This document shows, piece after piece, positions 11,939-15,423 of a stretch of 15,423 nt of DNA. The DNA comes from an uncultured Spirochaetaceae bacterium. GTDB taxonomy: Bacteria; Spirochaetota; Spirochaetia; Treponematales; Treponemataceae. The position numbers were made by a program, and so were the translations under genes. Position 1 is the stretch's first letter; each line of letters opens with the position of its first letter. The stretch is from contig CADBRC010000325.1 in NCBI GenBank assembly GCA_902796985.1, positions 1 to 15,423 on the forward strand. Reading direction: 5' to 3'. The notes under the pieces are model-generated. The model had not been told where the DNA came from. It made no database searches and was given only the letters and a program-made list of their open reading frames with translations.

Positions 11939-13257
11939 AAGGAAAGATGCAAGCCCGGACCGTGCTTCTTGCGGCAATACTGCTATCCGCTCATGCCGCA
12001 ATATCAGCGGAGGAAGCTCCCGCGACAGGAATTTACCGGCCCCTGCACTACGGGCACCAGCAGCACAGCGGGATCAGCACCGCATCGTTCGGGGCCCTGC
12101 GTACAGACTACGACGACTACACATCCCCCCTCTACTACTCGGCGGCCTTCACCGAACACCTCAAGGACAGGAACTTCACCGCCCCCGTGCTCAAGGCCGG
12201 CGTAGACGAGAACTACTGGAACGCCGGTGCGAGCATGCAGTACGGGAACATCTACGGCTCGCTCATCTACTACAACGCCATTGCGAACTTCCAGGACTGG
12301 CCGGCCAACATGACCGATCTGGGGCTGGCTGCGACCTTCGCCTTCGGCAAGACTTTCTCCGCCCAGGCCCGCTACTACGATTTCTGCATCTCCGGCGGGG
12401 AGGGCATGGCGATGCCCGGCCTGACCCTCGCGGCGAACCTCGGACAAGGCGACTACAAGATCCGCCCCCATCTGGGAGGCGACCTCTGCATGTGGCACCT
12501 CGGCCCCTGGGGCAACGACAAGTTCTTCGTGCGGGCGCAGGGCGGCCTGGACTTCAGCCGGGACAGCATGAGGGGCTTCGGAGTCTCCTACCTCGCGGTC
12601 ATCCCGATCGACGGAACGGAAAGCAAAGTGGACATAGACGACGTAGCGGTGAGCCACACGGTCTCATTCTGGGCAGGGGCGGCAAAAGACTTCGGCCGCT
12701 ACACAGTCGGCGTGCGTCCCTACGGCAGCATGACGCTGAACTCAGTCAACCCCACGGACGTGCGCTACTGGGAGCTTCTGGAAGACGACGGAGCGATAAG
12801 CAAGTCACAGCTTGATGCATACAAGGACCAGCCCTACAGGAAGGGCGAATACAACCCCTACGCCAAGTCCGGGAACATGGACTTCCTGGTCAGGCTGCCC
12901 GTCGCCCTCTCATGCCGGGTCGGCCAGTACGTCACCGTCACCGGGGGCGCGCTCTTCGGCCTCTACTACGCCAACTTCAACCATTACGGCTACACCGGGC
13001 TCGGCGGGGACAACGGCAAAGGCTGGGTGCCGGAGGTCGGCGCGGGGCTTGGCCTCGGATTCGAGATGGGCGGAGCAAGCCTGCAGGTGGGAACGGCCTT
13101 CATCCGCTCCCCCTCGTTCGACAACAGAAAATACGGGAAAGACAAATACAACGAGGACAGCAAGCAGTTCTGGCGGCACAGCTATGAGGCGGAAGACCTC
13201 TCGCTCGGCAACATGTTCTCCGCCCCCCTGTCCCTGTCCCTCAGGTTCAGCTTCTAA
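11935..13257 (+). CDS. Predicted outer-membrane beta-barrel protein of unknown function
   Basis: This 440-residue protein begins with a signal peptide (basic MKGKMQAR, then hydrophobic VLLAAILLSAHAAISA, cleavage near residue 25). The mature chain is rich in Gly, Tyr, Phe and Asp, with many alternating strands such as SFWAGAAKDFGRYTVGV and ALSCRVGQYVTVTGGAL, and ends SLSLRFSF. A terminal phenylalanine at the end of an amphipathic strand is the usual signal for the Bam assembly machinery. I do not recognise the family. The start overlaps the glycosyltransferase stop (ATGA); an internal ATG at 11947 is an alternative. Although the frame is open for about 460 bases further upstream, that part lies inside the glycosyltransferase gene and is not coding. 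Coupling to a glycolipid-type enzyme hints at a joint envelope role, without proof. Confidence 0.82.
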   Translation: MKGKMQARTVLLAAILLSAHAAISAEEAPATGIYRPLHYGHQQHSGISTASFGALRTDYDDYTSPLYYSAAFTEHLKDRNFTAPVLKAGVDENYWNAGASMQYGNIYGSLIYYNAIANFQDWPANMTDLGLAATFAFGKTFSAQARYYDFCISGGEGMAMPGLTLAANLGQGDYKIRPHLGGDLCMWHLGPWGNDKFFVRAQGGLDFSRDSMRGFGVSYLAVIPIDGTESKVDIDDVAVSHTVSFWAGAAKDFGRYTVGVRPYGSMTLNSVNPTDVRYWELLEDDGAISKSQLDAYKDQPYRKGEYNPYAKSGNMDFLVRLPVALSCRVGQYVTVTGGALFGLYYANFNHYGYTGLGGDNGKGWVPEVGAGLGLGFEMGGASLQVGTAFIRSPSFDNRKYGKDKYNEDSKQFWRHSYEAEDLSLGNMFSAPLSLSLRFSF

Positions 13258-13280
13258 AAACGGCCCGGTCAGTCCTGCCG
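13256..13280 (-). terminator. Possible weak terminator of the diguanylate cyclase gene
   Basis: Read on the - strand, CGGC (13280-13277) can pair with GCCG (13264-13261) and is followed at once by five T. The stem is only 4 bp with a 12-base loop and overlaps the stop codon of the gene, so it is a marginal terminator. The barrel gene ends at 13257, leaving 11 bases between the converging stop codons. Confidence 0.25.
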
Positions 13281-15311
13281 GAGGGTGTGCTTGCCCCGCT
13301 TCTCAAAGTAGAGGGCATTGTCCGCCATGTCCAGCAGGTTCTTCAGGTCATAGCCCACACCCATCGACGGATAGGAAACGTAGCCCAAACTTATGGACAG
13401 GGTGAAAGATTCACCGGACTCCCGGTTCCAGGCCTCGCAGGCCTTGTCCAGGTTCTTCCGTATCTCCATGTACTTTTTTATGCCCAGGGACGGGGCGACG
13501 ATGGCGAACTCGTCCCCGCCCATCCTGCCTATCACATCGGTCGAGCGGAACGCATTCTTCAGCAGCTGGGCCTCGGCGATTATCGCCTTGTCTCCCGCAG
13601 CATGTCCGTGATTGTCGTTGATCTTCTTGAGCCCGTCTATGTCGCCGTAAATGACGATGCCGCTCCCCTGGCTGGCCTTGCTCGCATCCAGGGCCTTTTC
13701 CGCGAGCGAGAGGAAGCCCCTCCTGTTCATGAGGCCTGTCATCTCGTCCGTCACCGATATAGCATGGACTATGCTGAACTTGTCGTTAAGCTCCTTCTTC
13801 TCCTCCGCCGACTTGCTCAGAACGTATGAAGAAGCAAGGTTGTTGGAGATGACCCGGCAGACCATCGTATAGACGGTTATGTCGAACTGTCCCGGGCGGA
13901 AGAGCATGTAACCGTAGAGGACTGAGTTGCGGAACAGGGAAACCACATACATATCGTCAAGGGAGCTGAGGATGTAGTCCGGCAGTATCTGCTTGCGGGG
14001 ATGGAACTTAACCGGCGGAGACTGGTCGTCAAGGGCAAAGCCCGTCTCCCCGTCCATCGCGGTAAAGACCATCGCCGAATCCGGCAGGGTAAAGTAGAAC
14101 TCCTTGTCCATGCTTATGGGGTTCTCGAAGAGGACGATCGCTGCACTCTCTATGCCGAACGCCACCATGTCGCTGTTCAGGTGAGAGCGGAATTCGTCAA
14201 GCGAGTCGTTCACCTGCATGCTGGTGAACATTTTGATGACCTGTATGAACTCCCCCCTCCTGACATACCACTCGGCAAGTCCGAAGCCCCGGTCGTCGTA
14301 GCGGGAATTCATAATGAGGCCGCTCTGACTCCGCTCCTTGAAGTAGCCGTCCTTCCTGGAAAGGCAGCCGCATGACTGCCGGTAGACGGGACGGGAACAG
14401 ACGGTCGTTATAAGCTCAAAGTCCTTTCCTTCAATCACATCACAAAGCTTATCCGCGGCCAAAGCGGCCTGAAGCTCTATATTTTGGTCAACGGTCGTCA
14501 GGGGAGGCACGCCCATCATCGCCCGGTTGGCGTTGTCAAAGCCCGTGACCAGCACATCCTCAGGAACACGGATGCCGTACTTCTTCAGGCAGTCTATACA
14601 GGCAAAAGCCATCTCATCGTTCAAGGCGACAACGGTATCGAAGTCGAACCCGCCATTCCTCTTCCTGTATTCCTCCAGAGCCTGAATGGTACTGTAGTAG
14701 CCGAAATTGCCGATTATCACCTTGCTCTCGTCGAACTCAATCCCATGCTCTGCCAGGACAGTGAGGAAGACCATCCTGCGGCTCTGAGCGTCCTGGGCAG
14801 CCTTGGCCACATCCAGCAGGACGAAGCGTTTCCGGTGGTGGACGGTAATCAGGTGGGACACCATATTCTTCATCGCCATGTCCGAGTTTGCGATGACGCT
14901 GGGGATGCTGCCGTAGATGTAGCCTATGCTGACAATCGGAATCGAGGAAAAGGACTTGATGTAGGACTCGACGAACTCATGCTCGTAGTAGTTCAAAGCC
15001 TGCGTAGTGACAAATATGACCCCGTCCACGTTCGCGGCGTTGATGTGGGCCGCGACCGACAGGTACTGGTAATCGTAGGACATGGCCAAACTCTCCCCTC
15101 CCCCGGTGGGGAAAATCAGGAGGTCGTAGCCACGTTCCTTTAGTATCAAATTCGCCCCCGTGACCATCTTCTGCGAGTATTCGGTCTCCGCATAGTCGAT
15201 AAAGAGGGCAACCCTTTTCCGTTCACGCATAGCTCTCTTGCTATAATCGGCAGGATTGCCGCTTTTACCCACGCGATTATTGAGCTTTATACATGCATCC
15301 AATGCCGTCAT
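13269..15311 (-). CDS. Diguanylate cyclase with a cytoplasmic LacI-type ligand-sensing domain
   Basis: This protein of about 680 residues joins a sugar-binding sensor to a c-di-GMP synthase. Residues about 33-310 resemble the periplasmic-binding-protein-like core of LacI/PurR regulators (RVALFIDYAETEYSQKMVTG, later DVLVTGFDNANRAMMGVPPL, then SCGC near 312-315), but no DNA-binding headpiece precedes it. A middle region (about 320-510) resembles nothing I can name and may be GAF-like. The C-terminal GGDEF domain starts with DEMTGLMNRRGF (about 523) and has an intact GGDEF active site (598-602), with an RSTD inhibitory site five residues upstream. It should be active and product-inhibited. No signal peptide or membrane helix is seen, so the ligand is sensed in the cytoplasm. 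I start at ATG 15311, which has AAGGAG six bases upstream; GTG 15353 and ATG 15230 are alternatives. Confidence 0.9.
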   Translation of the reverse strand: MTALDACIKLNNRVGKSGNPADYSKRAMRERKRVALFIDYAETEYSQKMVTGANLILKERGYDLLIFPTGGGESLAMSYDYQYLSVAAHINAANVDGVIFVTTQALNYYEHEFVESYIKSFSSIPIVSIGYIYGSIPSVIANSDMAMKNMVSHLITVHHRKRFVLLDVAKAAQDAQSRRMVFLTVLAEHGIEFDESKVIIGNFGYYSTIQALEEYRKRNGGFDFDTVVALNDEMAFACIDCLKKYGIRVPEDVLVTGFDNANRAMMGVPPLTTVDQNIELQAALAADKLCDVIEGKDFELITTVCSRPVYRQSCGCLSRKDGYFKERSQSGLIMNSRYDDRGFGLAEWYVRRGEFIQVIKMFTSMQVNDSLDEFRSHLNSDMVAFGIESAAIVLFENPISMDKEFYFTLPDSAMVFTAMDGETGFALDDQSPPVKFHPRKQILPDYILSSLDDMYVVSLFRNSVLYGYMLFRPGQFDITVYTMVCRVISNNLASSYVLSKSAEEKKELNDKFSIVHAISVTDEMTGLMNRRGFLSLAEKALDASKASQGSGIVIYGDIDGLKKINDNHGHAAGDKAIIAEAQLLKNAFRSTDVIGRMGGDEFAIVAPSLGIKKYMEIRKNLDKACEAWNRESGESFTLSISLGYVSYPSMGVGYDLKNLLDMADNALYFEKRGKHTLRQD

Positions 15312-15353
15312 GTACTTCTCCTTCCAGGCCGAGTCCTTCCCAAGCTCCCCCAC

Positions 15354-15392
15354 TACCTTGGGGTCACTACTCCCTGAATGGTAGGCAAGGTA
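15354..15392. repeat. 7-bp inverted repeat upstream of the diguanylate cyclase gene
   Basis: TACCTTG (15354-15360) and CAAGGTA (15386-15392) are perfect reverse complements separated by 25 bases. On the - strand the second arm overlaps a TATACC that could be a -10 box, although no convincing -35 was found. It might be an operator or an mRNA stem-loop in the leader; arms this short can also arise by chance. Nothing else is recognisable between 15312 and the end of the window. Confidence 0.3.
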
Positions 15393-15423
15393 TAAACTTC
15401 TGCAATTTCACGGGGAAAATTCG

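Noticed and set aside
14484..15143. 219-codon open frame on the + strand opposite the cyclase gene
   Set aside because: It is antisense to the LacI-type sensor domain and has no start signal or recognisable domain.

Overview
The window looks like chromosomal DNA of a GC-rich spirochete, most probably a Treponema (inferred, not proven). The pointers are a LolA-type lipoprotein carrier, a RodZ-like membrane HTH protein next to rimO and a PcrA-type helicase, a diacylglycerol-glycosyltransferase-like enzyme coupled to an outer-membrane beta-barrel, and a diguanylate cyclase with a soluble LacI-type sensor. No tRNA, rRNA, CRISPR array or insertion sequence was seen.

Left block (about 1-5067, + strand). 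A sigma70-like promoter reads into an unrecognised four-helix membrane protein and a TetR-family regulator. A second, near-consensus promoter (TTGACA-N17-TATACT) packed with short inverted repeats follows. It drives two overlapping ABC half-transporter genes that should form a heterodimer, and a strong intrinsic terminator closes the unit. The simplest reading is a TetR-controlled export or uptake pump; its substrate is unknown. The first ABC gene carries an in-frame insertion of roughly 65 bases made of two back-to-back perfect hairpins, lying between the A-loop tyrosine and the Walker A motif. This resembles a protein-coding palindromic repeat element and is the most unusual feature of the window.

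Middle block (about 5089-10700, - strand). Four tightly packed genes are transcribed lolA-like > rodZ-like > rimO > pcrA/uvrD, with gaps of 8 and 13 bases and a one-base TGATG overlap. The helicase contains an Ala/Gly-rich insert encoded by 15-base tandem repeats. An 11-bp perfect inverted repeat lies just beyond its stop codon.

Right block (10664-15423). A divergent promoter pair serves the lolA-like operon leftwards and a glycosyltransferase plus beta-barrel operon rightwards. In both directions the -10 box lies only 7-8 bases from the ATG and no Shine-Dalgarno sequence is present, so both mRNAs are predicted to be leaderless. The barrel gene converges on a diguanylate cyclase gene that fills the rest of the window.

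The middle and right blocks together suggest an envelope theme: lipoprotein trafficking, cell shape, glycolipid synthesis and an outer-membrane protein. The left block looks like an accessory regulated transporter.
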